Origin: Paracidovorax avenae
Lineage (GTDB): Bacteria; Pseudomonadota; Gammaproteobacteria; Burkholderiales; Burkholderiaceae_C
Assembly: GCF_040892545.1 (NCBI RefSeq)
Contig: NZ_CP156079.1
Span: 4,313,501-4,377,500, forward strand
Length of the DNA: 64,000 bases
Reading direction: 5' to 3'
The position numbers and the translations under genes were made by a program. The notes under the pieces are model-generated. The model had not been told where the DNA came from and did no database searches. It worked only from the letters and a program-made list of their open reading frames with translations. Below are positions 56,155-64,000 of this stretch, piece after piece. How positions within the stretch are numbered: position 1 is the stretch's first letter; each line of letters starts with the position of its first letter.

Positions 56155-56922
56155 TCAGGCGGTGGCCGCCAGGGGCTGCGCGCCGCGCGCCGCCCCCGGA
56201 GCCGTCATGCGCGCGGCCAGGGTCCGCAGGAAGCGGTCCTCCTCCTCGCGCAGGAAAAAGTGCCCGCCGCCAAACCAGTCCAGGGTCGAAGGGCCGCGCG
56301 TCTCGCGCGCCCAGGCCTGCAGTTCGGCCGCGGCGATGCGGTCAGCCCGCCCGCCGAAAATGTGGACGGGGCAGGACAGCGGCGCCGCGCCCTCCACGCA
56401 CTCCGGCCGGCGGAAGCCGTGGCACAGGCGGTAGTCCGCCCGCAGCACGTCGAGCGTGATGCGCAGCAGCTCAGGCTCGGCGAACACCGCCTCCGGCGTG
56501 CCGCCCTGCTCGCGCAGGTCCGACATCAGGCGCGCATCGTCCAGCGGCTCCGCGTAGCGCTCGCCGCTGCGCAGCGCGGGCGCGGCGCAGGCCGACACGG
56601 CCAGTGCCGCGGGCACGGCACCGCCCAGGGCCTCCATGCGGCAGGCGACGCCATAGGCGAGCAGCGCCCCCATGCTGTGGCCGAAAAGCGCGAACGCGGC
56701 ACCACCGGCGGCACGCAGGCAGCCCTCCGCCAGCGGGCCGACGAGATCGGCGTACGACCGCGCGAACGGCTCGCCCATGCGCGCGCCGCGGCCGGGCAGC
56801 TCCACCGGCACCACCCGCAACCCGGGGGGCAGGCGCCGCTGCCAGCGCAGGTACATCGTCGCGCTCGCGCCCGCGCAGGGCAGGCACAGCAGCACCAGGT
56901 CCGCGTCGCTCGCCATGGCCAT
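56155..56922 (-). CDS. Type II thioesterase
   Basis: 255-residue alpha/beta hydrolase that clears misprimed or stalled groups from carrier domains of the NRPS/PKS. Motifs: LPCAGASATMYLRWQ near the N-terminus, PGRGARMGEP, the nucleophile elbow FGHSMGA near residue 80, and the late GGGHFFL with catalytic His. I use the ATG at 56922 (MAMASDADL), five bases after the mbtH stop; an ATG two codons later is possible. The frame is open much further upstream but that part overlaps mbtH in another frame. Confidence 0.93.
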   Translation of the reverse strand: MAMASDADLVLLCLPCAGASATMYLRWQRRLPPGLRVVPVELPGRGARMGEPFARSYADLVGPLAEGCLRAAGGAAFALFGHSMGALLAYGVACRMEALGGAVPAALAVSACAAPALRSGERYAEPLDDARLMSDLREQGGTPEAVFAEPELLRITLDVLRADYRLCHGFRRPECVEGAAPLSCPVHIFGGRADRIAAAELQAWARETRGPSTLDWFGGGHFFLREEEDRFLRTLAARMTAPGAARGAQPLAATA

Positions 56923-56927
56923 CGCCG

Positions 56928-57188
56928 TCAGGCCGCCGCGGCGGTGGAACCTTCTGCCGCGGCCCCGGCGTCCTGCTGCGCCATCCAGTCGCGCAGCGAC
57001 TTCGGCCGCATGTCGGTCCAGGCGCCGTCCACGTAGGCCACCACGGTCTTCTTGTCGCCGCGCACGCCGTCCACGGCCTTCCAGCCTTCGGGCACGGCCT
57101 TCCAGTGCGGCCAGATCGAATACTGTTCCTCGTGGTTGATCAGGACGATGAAGGTTTCGTCCTCGCGGTCGAAGCAGCTCGTAGACAT
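56928..57188 (-). CDS. MbtH-like protein
   Basis: 86-residue small protein that binds and activates NRPS adenylation domains. It contains the family signature FIVLINHEEQYSIWPHW, then PEGWKAV and WTDMRPKSLRDWM. The C-terminus has a short Ala-rich tail. Start at the ATG at 57188; an upstream in-frame ATG would add nine residues with no family counterpart. First gene of the long minus-strand biosynthetic operon, 88 bp downstream of the sigma promoter motif. Confidence 0.95.
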   Translation of the reverse strand: MSTSCFDREDETFIVLINHEEQYSIWPHWKAVPEGWKAVDGVRGDKKTVVAYVDGAWTDMRPKSLRDWMAQQDAGAAAEGSTAAAA

Positions 57189-57275
57189 CGGTGCATCCCT
57201 TGTGCGGTTGAACATCCAGCCCCGCCGCGCGGCTCCCGACAGGGAGAGCGCATCCGGACGGGCCTGCCTTCACAA

Positions 57276-57300
57276 GACGGTTGGCGGGGCCATCTGTTCA
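57276..57300 (-). promoter_or_regulatory. Putative iron-starvation sigma promoter of the mbtH-NRPS operon
   Basis: Minus strand TGAACA, 15 bp, CGTC, ending 87 bp before the mbtH ATG. Same bases and spacing as the two copies at 24207-24293. It would drive the long mbtH-thioesterase-oxygenase-NRPS/PKS unit down to 29626. Confidence 0.7.
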
Positions 57301-57334
57301 TCGCGGCCTGCACCCGGGGCCGTTGCGGCACGTT

Positions 57335-57556
57335 TCAGGAATGCCCGCCGCCATCGTCCGTGCGGCGCGGCACCATGCCGGCCAGCCGCCACAGCTGCGC
57401 GGCCTCCTCGTAGCGCTGGCGGTGCAGGGGGTCCGCCTGCAGCCACGCGGCCAGCTCCGCGCGCGCGGCCTCGTCGAACGTCTCTCGGTCGAATTCGCGC
57501 TGGACCCAGGTCCAGGCCGCGTCCCAGGCGGGATCCTCATCGTGGGGGGCAGTCAT
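57335..57556 (-). CDS. Small FecR N-terminal-like (DUF4880-like) protein
   Basis: 73 residues, soluble and acidic, no membrane segment. The sequence (AWTWVQREFDRETFDEAARA, ELAAWLQADPLHRQRYEEA, AQLWRLAG) follows the pattern of the N-terminal cytoplasmic domain of FecR-type anti-sigma regulators: A-x-x-W-x-x-R, then WL-x-x-x-P-x-H-x-x-x-x-x-x-x-x-x-W-R. The membrane helix and periplasmic part of FecR are absent. It lies between the ECF sigma gene and mbtH on the same strand. I infer a soluble modulator of the adjacent sigma factor; the similarity is by eye. Confidence 0.65.
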   Translation of the reverse strand: MTAPHDEDPAWDAAWTWVQREFDRETFDEAARAELAAWLQADPLHRQRYEEAAQLWRLAGMVPRRTDDGGGHS

Positions 57557-57658
57557 GCACCGAGCCTAGCGCATCCCGACAGTAACGCCGCCGCCACGGG
57601 CGGCCTGCATGCACCCGCCGGCCGCCCCGTCAGCCCGCCGCGCAGGCTCGGACCGGGG

Positions 57659-58192
57659 TCACTGCCCCGCCATCATGTGGACGCGGCAGCGCGCCACCGC
57701 CTTCGCAGCCTCCGCGATCAGGCCGTTCACCAGCCCCAGCGCACAGCCCAGGCGTTCGGCGATCTGCCGCTGCGTGAGGCCCTCGATGCGGTAGAGCTCG
57801 AACACCATGCGCGTGCGCGGCGGCAGCTGCGAGAGCACCTCGTCGATCGCGTGGATCACCTGCTGCTCGCACATGTGGCGGTCGGGGGAGCGATGGCACG
57901 GCACATCGATGGCTTCCACGTCCACGTCGAAGGTGCGGTAGCTCGCCTCCACGCGGTGCCGGCGGCAATAGTCCAGCGCCAGGTTGCGCACCACCTGGCA
58001 GCAGTAGCCGATGGGCCGCTCCGCCACGCGCCCGGGCCCTTCGGCGAGCTTCAGGTAGGCGTCCTGCACCACATCGTCCGCCAGGTCCTCGGTATTGACG
58101 ATCTGCCGCGCCACACGCCACAGCTGCGCACGGTGGGCAACGAACACATCGGCCAGGGAAGGTTCGGACAACGGCATGAAGGACATAAGCAT
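57659..58192 (-). CDS. Iron-starvation ECF sigma factor (OrbS/PvdS-like)
   Basis: 177-residue extracytoplasmic-function sigma factor that should direct RNA polymerase to the siderophore promoters. Region 2 at about 12-75 (DVFVAHRAQLWRVARQIVN, DLADDVVQDAYLKLAE), region 4 at about 118-170 (LSQLPPRTRMVFELYRIEGL, TQRQIAERLGCALGLVNGLI). I choose the ATG at 58192, which has AGGA five bases ahead; ATGs at 58186 and 58177 are possible. There is no full FecR anti-sigma gene nearby and the receptor lacks a signalling domain. Control is therefore likely through Fur at the promoter, as for OrbS and PvdS. Confidence 0.93.
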   Translation of the reverse strand: MLMSFMPLSEPSLADVFVAHRAQLWRVARQIVNTEDLADDVVQDAYLKLAEGPGRVAERPIGYCCQVVRNLALDYCRRHRVEASYRTFDVDVEAIDVPCHRSPDRHMCEQQVIHAIDEVLSQLPPRTRMVFELYRIEGLTQRQIAERLGCALGLVNGLIAEAAKAVARCRVHMMAGQ

Positions 58193-58237
58193 CGCTTTCC
58201 TGGAATGGGCGGCGGCGGTTCCGTCGCGCGGAAAGCG

Positions 58238-58265
58238 ATGATACAAACAAAATAAGTAATGCGAA
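58238..58265 (-). promoter_or_regulatory. Putative promoter of the sigma factor gene
   Basis: Minus strand TTCGCA (58260-58265) and TATCAT (58238-58243), 16 bp apart, about 45 bp before the start codon. A fair sigma-70 match; its -35 lies under the Fur box. Confidence 0.5.
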
Positions 58266-58276
58266 TTATTTGTATT
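58258..58276 (-). promoter_or_regulatory. Fur box of the sigma factor gene
   Basis: The 19-bp window AATGCGAATTATTTGTATT has a left half one base from AATGAGAAT and a weaker right half. It sits within a longer AT-rich dyad. It overlaps the proposed -35, so Fur would shut off the sigma factor when iron is plentiful. Confidence 0.65.
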
Positions 58277-58470
58277 TATAAAGTTGCGGCGCTTGCGTAA
58301 AAAATGTTTCGGTTCCCCTCCGCATGGGGTCGCAGGACATCTGGACCCCTCGTGCACAACCAGCGTTTCTACTGATTTTTCTGAAAAAACTACAGTAAAA
58401 ATGATAAAAAATTTAACTATGGGAAAATCCGCAAACACTTTGTTACCCGCGCTTTGGCCGCCTCTCTCCC

Positions 58471-60060
58471 ATGAAGCTCTCCACCCGCCTCGTCGTCCTC
58501 CTGTCAGTGCTCTGCGCCGCCTTGGCCATCCTCGGTGCGCTGGGCCTGTACGGCATGGGCAAATCCAACGAGGGCCTGCACTCGGTCTATGAGGACCGCG
58601 TCATTCCGCTGACCTACCTGAAGGCGGTTTCCGACCTGTACGCGGTCAGCGTGGTGGATGCCGCGCACAAGGTCCGGGACGGTGCCCTCACCGGATCGCA
58701 GGGTGCGGAGCAGATCCGCAAGGCGGCAGAGTCGATCCGCGCCCAGCTCGAGGCCTTCGGCAGGACACGTCTGCTGCCCGAGGAGGAACGCCTGCTGCAG
58801 GAGATGAAGCCGCGCCTCGCGGTGGCCGACGCCGCGGCGTCGCGCCTCGCGGCCCTCATGGTCTCCGGAGACCGGCAGCCGCTGGCCGACTATGCGGCCC
58901 GCGAGATGTACCCGGCCATCGATCCCCTGCAGGATGTGGTCGGCAAGCTGATCGACGCGCAGGTGCAGGGCGCCCGCACCGAATACGACAGTGCCAACGC
59001 GCTGTACGAACGGCTGCGCCTCGCCATGGTGGCGGCCATCGTGGCCTGCATGCTGCTGGCGCTGGCCATGGGCTGCTCCCTGGTGCTGCGCCTGCGCCGG
59101 TCGCTGGCACTGGCCAGCGGCGTGCTGGAGGAAGTCGCCGCGGGAAACCTCGCCATCCACATCGACACCCATGGCAGTGACGAGGTCGGCCTGCTCATCC
59201 GCAGCCTGGCGGGCATGCGCGACAGTCTGGCCCGGGTGGTCGGCAGCGTGCGCACGAGCGCCGAGAGCGTGGCCGCCGCCAGCACGCAGATCGCCCAGGG
59301 CAACAACGACCTGTCGGCACGCACCGAGCAGCAGGCCTCCTCCCTCGAGGAAACCGCGGCCTCCATGGAGGAACTCAACGCCACCGTGCGCCGCAATGCG
59401 GACAACGCGCGGCAGGCCAACGAACTGGCGATCAGCGCCTCCCGGGTGGCCGAGCAGGGAGGCGGTGCGGTCGGCGAGGTGGTGCAGACCATGAAGGGCA
59501 TCACCGAGAGTTCGCGGCGCATCGCGGACATCATCGGCACGATCGACGGCATCGCCTTCCAGACCAACATCCTGGCCCTGAACGCCGCGGTGGAAGCCGC
59601 CCGCGCGGGGGAACAGGGCCGGGGCTTCGCCGTGGTGGCGAGCGAGGTGCGCAGCCTGGCCCAGCGCAGCGCCTCCGCGGCCAGGGAAATCAAGGAACTG
59701 ATCTCCACGAGCGTGGAGCGCGTCGAGCAGGGAACGGTCCTGGTCGATCGCGCCGGCGAGACGATGACGCAGGTCGTGGACTCGATCCGGCAGGTGACCG
59801 GCATCATGGCGGAGATCAGCACGGCCAGCCAGGAACAGAGCCAGGGCGTCTCCCAGGTCGGCGAGGCCGTGGCGCAGATGGACCAGGTCACCCAGCAGAA
59901 CGCGGCGCTGGTGGAAGAGTCCGCCGCCGCGGCCGGCAGCCTCCATGGCCAGGCCCGGAGGCTCGTCGAATCCGTCGCCTTCTTCCGGCTCGGCGCGGCC
60001 CGTGCCGGTGCGGTGGCCGCCGTCCCGGCCCTGCCGTCCGCCGCGGGCCGGCGCACGTAG
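58471..60060 (+). CDS. Methyl-accepting chemotaxis protein with four-helix-bundle sensor
   Basis: 529-residue chemoreceptor. Membrane helix at about 8-28, periplasmic helical sensor at about 30-185 of the four-helix type, second membrane helix at about 187-208, HAMP at about 209-262, then the signalling coiled coil. The conserved hairpin tip is [20 protein letters not shown] and the surrounding methylation helices are typical. No C-terminal NWETF tether for CheR/CheB; the tail is Ala/Pro-rich. Divergent from the sigma gene and probably independent of it. Ligand unknown. Confidence 0.95.
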   Translation: MKLSTRLVVLLSVLCAALAILGALGLYGMGKSNEGLHSVYEDRVIPLTYLKAVSDLYAVSVVDAAHKVRDGALTGSQGAEQIRKAAESIRAQLEAFGRTRLLPEEERLLQEMKPRLAVADAAASRLAALMVSGDRQPLADYAAREMYPAIDPLQDVVGKLIDAQVQGARTEYDSANALYERLRLAMVAAIVACMLLALAMGCSLVLRLRRSLALASGVLEEVAAGNLAIHIDTHGSDEVGLLIRSLAGMRDSLARVVGSVRTSAESVAAASTQIAQGNNDLSARTEQQASSLEETAASMEELNATVRRNADNARQANELAISASRVAEQGGGAVGEVVQTMKGITESSRRIADIIGTIDGIAFQTNILALNAAVEAARAGEQGRGFAVVASEVRSLAQRSASAAREIKELISTSVERVEQGTVLVDRAGETMTQVVDSIRQVTGIMAEISTASQEQSQGVSQVGEAVAQMDQVTQQNAALVEESAAAAGSLHGQARRLVESVAFFRLGAARAGAVAAVPALPSAAGRRT

Positions 60061-60283
60061 GGCGTCGTCCCCGCCTTCCAGGTTGCCCGGCACGCCCGGG
60101 GCATCGCGGGAGCCGGCGGGCTGCCGCCAGGCTGCGCGCCGGGTGCGGGCCACATGCGGGAACGGGGTGATGACAGGCGCCCCGGGCGCGCCACGTCGCA
60201 AATGCGTATATTGCGATCTCGACAGTGCGCTCCATCCACGGGGTGCAGGCATGCCTTCCACCCCCTACCGCACAGGCCATCGC

Positions 60284-61510
60284 ATGAGCACCAGGAACAG
60301 GACGCCCCGTTCGCCCGCGCCCCCCCCTTCCCACCCCCTGCCGGGTACCCGGCTGCCTGCGGGCGGCGTGGACATGCAGTCCGCGGACCGCGCGCTCGTC
60401 CTCCAGGGCGGCGGCGCGCTGGGCTCCTACCAGGCAGGGGTGTACGAAGCACTGTTCGAAGCGCATCCGGCCCTCGACTGGGTCGCGGGCGTCTCGATCG
60501 GCGCCATCAACGCGGCACTCATCGCGGGCAACGCGCCGGAACACCGCGTCGCGCGCCTGCGGGAGTTCTGGAACCTCGTCTCCTCGGGCTTCGGGCAGCA
60601 GGTGCCGCAGTACCTGGGCGACCGCGCACTGCTCAATCAGTGGAGCGCCACCACCGGAGCGCTGTTCGGCATTCCCGGCTTCTTCAAGCCGCGCCTGGAC
60701 CCCGCCCTGCTGCTGGGCGCCTCCGCGCCCGTGACCAGCTACTACGACACCAGCCCCCTCAAGGGCACCCTGGAGCGGCTGGTCGATTTCGACCGCATCA
60801 ACCACGGCGGGATGCGGCTCAGCGTGGGCGCCGTCAACGTGCGCACCGGCAATTCGGTGTATTTCGACAGCACCGAGCAGGCGATCGGCCCCGAGCACAT
60901 CATGGCCAGCGGCGCCCTGCCACCGGGCTTCCCGGCGGTCCACATCGACGGCGAAGACTACTGGGACGGCGGCGTGGTGTCCAACACGCCGCTGCAGTAC
61001 GTGCTCGACGTGCATCCCCGCACGCGCCCGCTGCTGGTGCTGCAGGTGGACCTGTTCAGCGCCCGCGGCGCCGTGCCCGCCACGCTTTCGGAAGTGGCGC
61101 AGCGGCAAAAGGACATCATGTACTCCAGCCGCACGCGCATGAACACCGATGCACTGTCGGCCAATGTCAACCTGCAGCAGGCCCTCGCCGACCTGATGGA
61201 CAAGCTGTCGCCCGAACTGCGCCATGACCCGAGCGTGGAAGCCCTGCGCGCGCAGTTCACGCACGCGCCGATCGACATCGTCCACCTGATCTACCGCGGC
61301 CGGTCCTACGAGCGCGACTCCAAGGACTACGAATTCTCGCGCGCCACGGTGCTCGAGCACTGGCAGGCCGGCATGCGCGACATGCAGGCCACGCTGGCGC
61401 ACCCGGAATGGCTGCGCAGCGAGGCCCGCAACGGCGTGACCACCTTCGACCTGAGCGAACCCGGCGCCGCGCGGGTGCGACACCCGGTGGGCGAACCCGA
61501 CGGCCTGTAG
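60284..61510 (+). CDS. Patatin-like phospholipase with DUF3734 C-terminus
   Basis: 408-residue patatin-family hydrolase. The oxyanion-hole motif GGGALGSYQAGV, nucleophile elbow GVSIG with Ser71, and Asp228 in DYWDGG give the complete Ser-Asp dyad. The C-terminal part (YRGRSYERDSKDYEFSRATV, LEHWQAGMRDM) is the extension commonly called DUF3734. An in-frame ATG at 60251 would add 11 residues. It is followed by acetoacetate decarboxylase and 3-hydroxybutyrate dehydrogenase genes, a trio I know from polyhydroxybutyrate-storing Burkholderiales. A role in granule or lipid turnover is inferred. Confidence 0.92.
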   Translation: MSTRNRTPRSPAPPPSHPLPGTRLPAGGVDMQSADRALVLQGGGALGSYQAGVYEALFEAHPALDWVAGVSIGAINAALIAGNAPEHRVARLREFWNLVSSGFGQQVPQYLGDRALLNQWSATTGALFGIPGFFKPRLDPALLLGASAPVTSYYDTSPLKGTLERLVDFDRINHGGMRLSVGAVNVRTGNSVYFDSTEQAIGPEHIMASGALPPGFPAVHIDGEDYWDGGVVSNTPLQYVLDVHPRTRPLLVLQVDLFSARGAVPATLSEVAQRQKDIMYSSRTRMNTDALSANVNLQQALADLMDKLSPELRHDPSVEALRAQFTHAPIDIVHLIYRGRSYERDSKDYEFSRATVLEHWQAGMRDMQATLAHPEWLRSEARNGVTTFDLSEPGAARVRHPVGEPDGL

Positions 61511-61530
61511 GACGCGGCCCCGTCACGCCG

Positions 61531-61553
61531 CCGCTTAAGCCGTTTCTAAGCGG
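61531..61553. other. Short inverted repeat between patatin and adc genes
   Basis: CCGCTTA, 9 bases, TAAGCGG: a perfect 7-bp dyad 20 bp after the patatin stop. There is no T-run on either strand, so it is not a standard terminator; it could be an attenuating hairpin or a protein-binding site. Confidence 0.4.
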
Positions 61554-61616
61554 CACTGGCAAGACTGGCGGCGAAGATCCCACCCGCCCTCTCCCCTTCC
61601 ATCCGAAAGTGCCCGC

Positions 61617-62366
61617 ATGAAGATCGAAGACGTCCGCCAGCAGGCTTTTGCCATGCCCCTGACCAGCCCCGCCTTTCCCCCGGGGCCCTACCGCTTCATG
61701 CGGCGCGAGTTCATGGTCATCACCTACCGCACCGACCTGGACGCCCTGCGCGCCGTGGTGCCCGAGCCGCTCGAAGTGACCGAGCCGCTCGTGAAGTACG
61801 AATTCATCCGCATGCCCGACTCCACCGGCTTCGGCGACTACACCGAGTCGGGCCAGGTGATTCCCGTGCAGCTGCGCACCGAACGCGGCGTGGAACAAGG
61901 CGCCTACGTGCATGCGATGTACCTCGACGACCATCCCCCCATCGCCGGCGGGCGCGAGCTGTGGGGCTTTCCCAAGAAGCTCGCCAACCCCGCGTTCAGC
62001 TACGAGACCGACGTGATCGTCGGCACGCTGGACTACGGCCGCGTGCGCGTGGCCAGCGCCACCATGGGCTTCAAGCACCGGCAACTCGACCCCGGCCCCG
62101 TGCTCGCCGGCATCGCGCAGCCCAATTTCCTGCTCAAGATCATTCCCCACGTCGATGGCACGCCGCGCATCTGCGAACTGGTGCGCTACCACATGGTCGA
62201 TGTGACCCTGCACGGCGCCTGGACGGCCCCGGCCTCGCTGGAGCTGCATCCGCACGCGCTGGCGCCCGTGGCCGACCTGCCGGTGCGCAAGGTGGAATCC
62301 GCCGTGCACTACATCGCCGACATGACGCTGGCCCTGGGCACCGTGGAACACGACTACCTCGCCTGA
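61617..62366 (+). CDS. adc: Acetoacetate decarboxylase
   Basis: 249 residues, the family length. Decarboxylates acetoacetate to acetone and CO2 through a Schiff base. The active-site lysine pair is Lys120-Lys121 in [12 protein letters not shown], matching Lys115-Lys116 of the clostridial enzyme, and the conserved acidic loop [14 protein letters not shown] is present. It stands between the patatin gene and the dehydrogenase that makes or uses acetoacetate, so it should drain acetoacetate formed from polyhydroxybutyrate breakdown. Confidence 0.95.
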   Translation: MKIEDVRQQAFAMPLTSPAFPPGPYRFMRREFMVITYRTDLDALRAVVPEPLEVTEPLVKYEFIRMPDSTGFGDYTESGQVIPVQLRTERGVEQGAYVHAMYLDDHPPIAGGRELWGFPKKLANPAFSYETDVIVGTLDYGRVRVASATMGFKHRQLDPGPVLAGIAQPNFLLKIIPHVDGTPRICELVRYHMVDVTLHGAWTAPASLELHPHALAPVADLPVRKVESAVHYIADMTLALGTVEHDYLA

Positions 62367-62431
62367 CCGGCCCGCCTTCCCCGCTTCCATTCATCCATCC
62401 GCACATCCAACCCAACCCCGAGGACATTCCC

Positions 62432-63214
62432 ATGCAACTCAAGGACAAGGTCGCTTTCATCACCGGCTCGGCCAGCGGCATCGGCAAGGAAATCGCCACC
62501 CTCTTCGCGAAGGAAGGCGCCAAGGTCGTCATCGCCGACCTGAACAAGGACGCCGCCACCGCCACCGCGGATGAACTCAAGGCCACCGGCGCACAGGCCC
62601 TGGGCGTGGCCGTCGATGTGACGGACGAGGCCCAGGTGGACGCCGCTGTCGAGGAGGCCGCCAAGGCCTTCGGCGGCATCGACATCCTGGTCAGCAACGC
62701 CGGCATCCAGATCGTGCACCCGGTCGAGGAATTCAGCTTCGCCGACTGGAAGAAGATGCTCGCCATCCACCTGGACGGCGCCTTCCTCACCACGCGCGCC
62801 TGCCTCAAGCACATGTATGCGCAGGGCCGCGGCGGCAGCGTGATCTACATGGGCTCGGTGCACTCCAAGGAAGCCTCCAAGCTCAAGGCCCCCTACGTGA
62901 CGGCCAAGCACGGCCTGATCGGCCTGTGCAAGACCGTGGCCAAGGAAGGCGCTGCCAAGGGCGTGCGCGCCAACGTGATCTGCCCCGGCTTCGTGCGCAC
63001 GCCCCTCGTGGAAAAGCAGATCCCCGAGCAGGCGAAGACGCTGGGCATCACCGAGGACGAAGTCGTGAAGAACGTCATGCTCAAGGAAACGGTGGACGGC
63101 GAATTCACCACCACCGACGACGTCGCGCGCGCCGCCCTGCTGTTCGCCGCGTTCCCCACGAATGCGCTCACCGGCCAGTCGCTGGTGGTGAGCCACGGCT
63201 GGTTCATGCAGTAA
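62432..63214 (+). CDS. bdhA: D-3-hydroxybutyrate dehydrogenase
   Basis: 260-residue short-chain dehydrogenase interconverting 3-hydroxybutyrate and acetoacetate with NAD. Cofactor motif TGSASGIG (11-18), NAG at 89-91, catalytic Ser142, Tyr155 and Lys159. The segment [20 protein letters not shown] and the C-terminal [13 protein letters not shown] are characteristic of bacterial 3-hydroxybutyrate dehydrogenases. It follows adc by 65 bp with an AGGACA ribosome site. Confidence 0.95.
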   Translation: MQLKDKVAFITGSASGIGKEIATLFAKEGAKVVIADLNKDAATATADELKATGAQALGVAVDVTDEAQVDAAVEEAAKAFGGIDILVSNAGIQIVHPVEEFSFADWKKMLAIHLDGAFLTTRACLKHMYAQGRGGSVIYMGSVHSKEASKLKAPYVTAKHGLIGLCKTVAKEGAAKGVRANVICPGFVRTPLVEKQIPEQAKTLGITEDEVVKNVMLKETVDGEFTTTDDVARAALLFAAFPTNALTGQSLVVSHGWFMQ

Positions 63215-63232
63215 AGCGCCGGGGCCGGGGCG

Positions 63233-63586
63233 TCACGCGGGCTCCAGCGGACAGGCGAGCGCGATGCGCCCGGCCAGCACGGCCCGCAACTCCGTGAGCG
63301 CAGCGATGCGCGCGTCGATCTCGGTCAGCTTGTGCGCCAGCACCGCCGCCAGCGCGGGCGCGGGATCCGGCGCATCCCACAGCTGCGGCAGGCGCTCGCC
63401 GATCTCCGCCAGCGTGAAGCCGAGCTGCTGCGCGGTGCGGATGTACTGCACCAGCATCACCGCCTCCGGGGGATAGTCCCGATAGCCGTTGTCCTGGCGG
63501 CGGGCCCGGATGAGCCCCCGCTGCTCGTAGAAGCGCAGTGCCTCCCGGCTGAGGCCCGACAGTTCGGCCAGTTCTCCGATGCGCAT
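63233..63586 (-). CDS. MerR-family transcriptional regulator
   Basis: 117-residue regulator. N-terminal winged helix-turn-helix MRIGELAELSGLSREALRFY, wing RRQDNGYRDYPPEAV, then a coiled-coil dimer helix. Only one cysteine near the C-terminus, so no mercury-, copper- or zinc-type metal site and no iron-sulfur cluster; the effector is unknown. Divergent from the membrane-protein gene at 63693, with a MerR-type operator between them. Confidence 0.92.
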   Translation of the reverse strand: MRIGELAELSGLSREALRFYEQRGLIRARRQDNGYRDYPPEAVMLVQYIRTAQQLGFTLAEIGERLPQLWDAPDPAPALAAVLAHKLTEIDARIAALTELRAVLAGRIALACPLEPA

Positions 63587-63628
63587 GCGTGCAGCCGCCC
63601 CGCAGCGCGTGCGGAACGAAAAAAGTGG

Positions 63629-63653
63629 TTGACCCTGAAGCTTACTTCAGGGT
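63629..63653 (+). promoter_or_regulatory. MerR-type promoter/operator
   Basis: TTGACC (-35) runs into a perfect dyad with 9-bp arms ACCCTGAAG and CTTCAGGGT separated by CTTA (63632-63653). An operator starting inside the -35 and filling the long spacer is the hallmark of MerR-activated promoters. Direction is toward the gene at 63693. The -10 is not obvious. Confidence 0.75.
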
Positions 63654-63692
63654 GGAAGCTCGCGCCCTCTTCCACCACCTGCGAATGCACCG

Positions 63693-64000
63693 ATGACTCC
63701 CTCCTCCTATCTCCGGATCGTGCGCGCCAGCGCCTGGTACGACCTGCTGGTCACCTGGCCCTTCGCCCTGCCCTGGACCTTCGCCTGGCTGTACGCGCAA
63801 CTGGCCGCCCTCGCGCTCTACTGGCAGCTGCCCGGCACCGTCCACCCGCTGGACGCCACGCACATGCTCTTGGCCAACCTGCTGGGCGCCGTCGTGGTGT
63901 CTTGGTCCCTGGCAAGGCTGCTGTCGCCCTCCGTCCTGCTGGGCCGCCTCGACGCCCTGGCCCGGCTGCTGTTCGCCGCCGCACAGATCCATGCCGTGGT
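63693..64000 (+). CDS. Membrane protein, N-terminal part (runs off the window)
   Basis: About 102 residues visible, beginning MTPSSYLRIVRASAWYDLL, with three likely membrane segments (about 16-40, 55-75, 90 onward). I do not recognise a named family. It is the natural target of the divergent MerR regulator because the operator lies in its promoter, 40 bp upstream of the ATG. Confidence 0.75.
   Translation, partial: MTPSSYLRIVRASAWYDLLVTWPFALPWTFAWLYAQLAALALYWQLPGTVHPLDATHMLLANLLGAVVVSWSLARLLSPSVLLGRLDALARLLFAAAQIHAV

Larger units (their letters stand above)
58193..58470. other. AT-rich divergent region between sigma gene and chemoreceptor
   Basis: 278 bp, much richer in A+T than the surroundings. 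The part next to the sigma gene holds its promoter and Fur box (listed separately). The half near the chemoreceptor has A-tracts but no flagellar-type or other promoter I can name. Confidence 0.6.

Noticed and set aside
57335..57556. Complete anti-sigma factor of FecR type
   Set aside because: Only the N-terminal domain pattern is present and there is no membrane helix or periplasmic part.

Overview
The window is about 64 kb of high-GC DNA with mostly short intergenic gaps. It most likely comes from a Comamonadaceae betaproteobacterium of the Acidovorax/Paracidovorax/Variovorax type. This rests on the GC and codon style, an Acidovorax-like gene set (site-2-protease-family gene beside trpS, arsRBCH, a patatin-acetoacetate decarboxylase-3-hydroxybutyrate dehydrogenase cluster) and a lipopeptide siderophore cluster of the acidobactin/variochelin type. 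The taxon is inferred; there is no rRNA gene in the window.

Layout. 1-753: 5' part of a chemoreceptor gene leaving the window. 894-2955: an M50-like membrane protein that has lost all its metal ligands, then trpS. 3006-5787: arsRBCH arsenic operon on the minus strand, with a visible operator. 6025-11599: a large RHS polymorphic toxin whose AT-rich tip looks like a permuted papain-type enzyme, followed by three small membrane-anchored proteins (immunity candidates). 11945-18857: a two-gene defence operon resembling AVAST type 3, with a 2,084-residue nuclease-STAND NTPase and a 227-residue partner. 19228-20092: a membrane protein with a likely single-base frameshift and a small conserved acidic protein. 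20220-58192: the siderophore locus. 58471-63214: a chemoreceptor and the PHB/ketone-body genes. 63233-64000: a MerR regulator with a near-perfect operator and the start of a divergent membrane protein.

The siderophore locus reads as one regulated unit. An iron-starvation ECF sigma factor (57659-58192) has a Fur box over its promoter. The same 25-bp spacing motif, TGAACA-N15-CGTC, lies upstream of three transcription units: mbtH and the megasynthases (minus strand), the exporter with ornithine hydroxylase and PPTase (minus), and fhuF-formyltransferase-acetyltransferase-TonB receptor (plus). It is therefore a good candidate for the promoter read by this sigma factor. The receptor also has its own Fur box. 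Reading the synthetases in order gives FAAL-ACP-C-A-PCP, then KS-AT-KR-ACP, then C-A(Ser)-PCP, then C-A(basic residue)-PCP-E-C-A(Thr)-PCP, then C-A(Asp)-PCP-TE. A TauD/SyrP-type oxygenase would supply beta-hydroxyaspartate. The monooxygenase and two N-acyltransferases would supply N-acyl-N-hydroxyornithine. The predicted product is an acylated mixed hydroxamate / beta-hydroxyaspartate peptide with a polyketide insert, loaded with iron outside the cell, taken up by the TonB receptor and reduced by the FhuF-like protein.

The accessory part (about 10.0-19.2 kb) has visibly lower GC than its flanks and holds the toxin tip, the orphan immunity-like genes and the Avs-like operon. No tRNA, rRNA, CRISPR array or intact insertion sequence was recognised.
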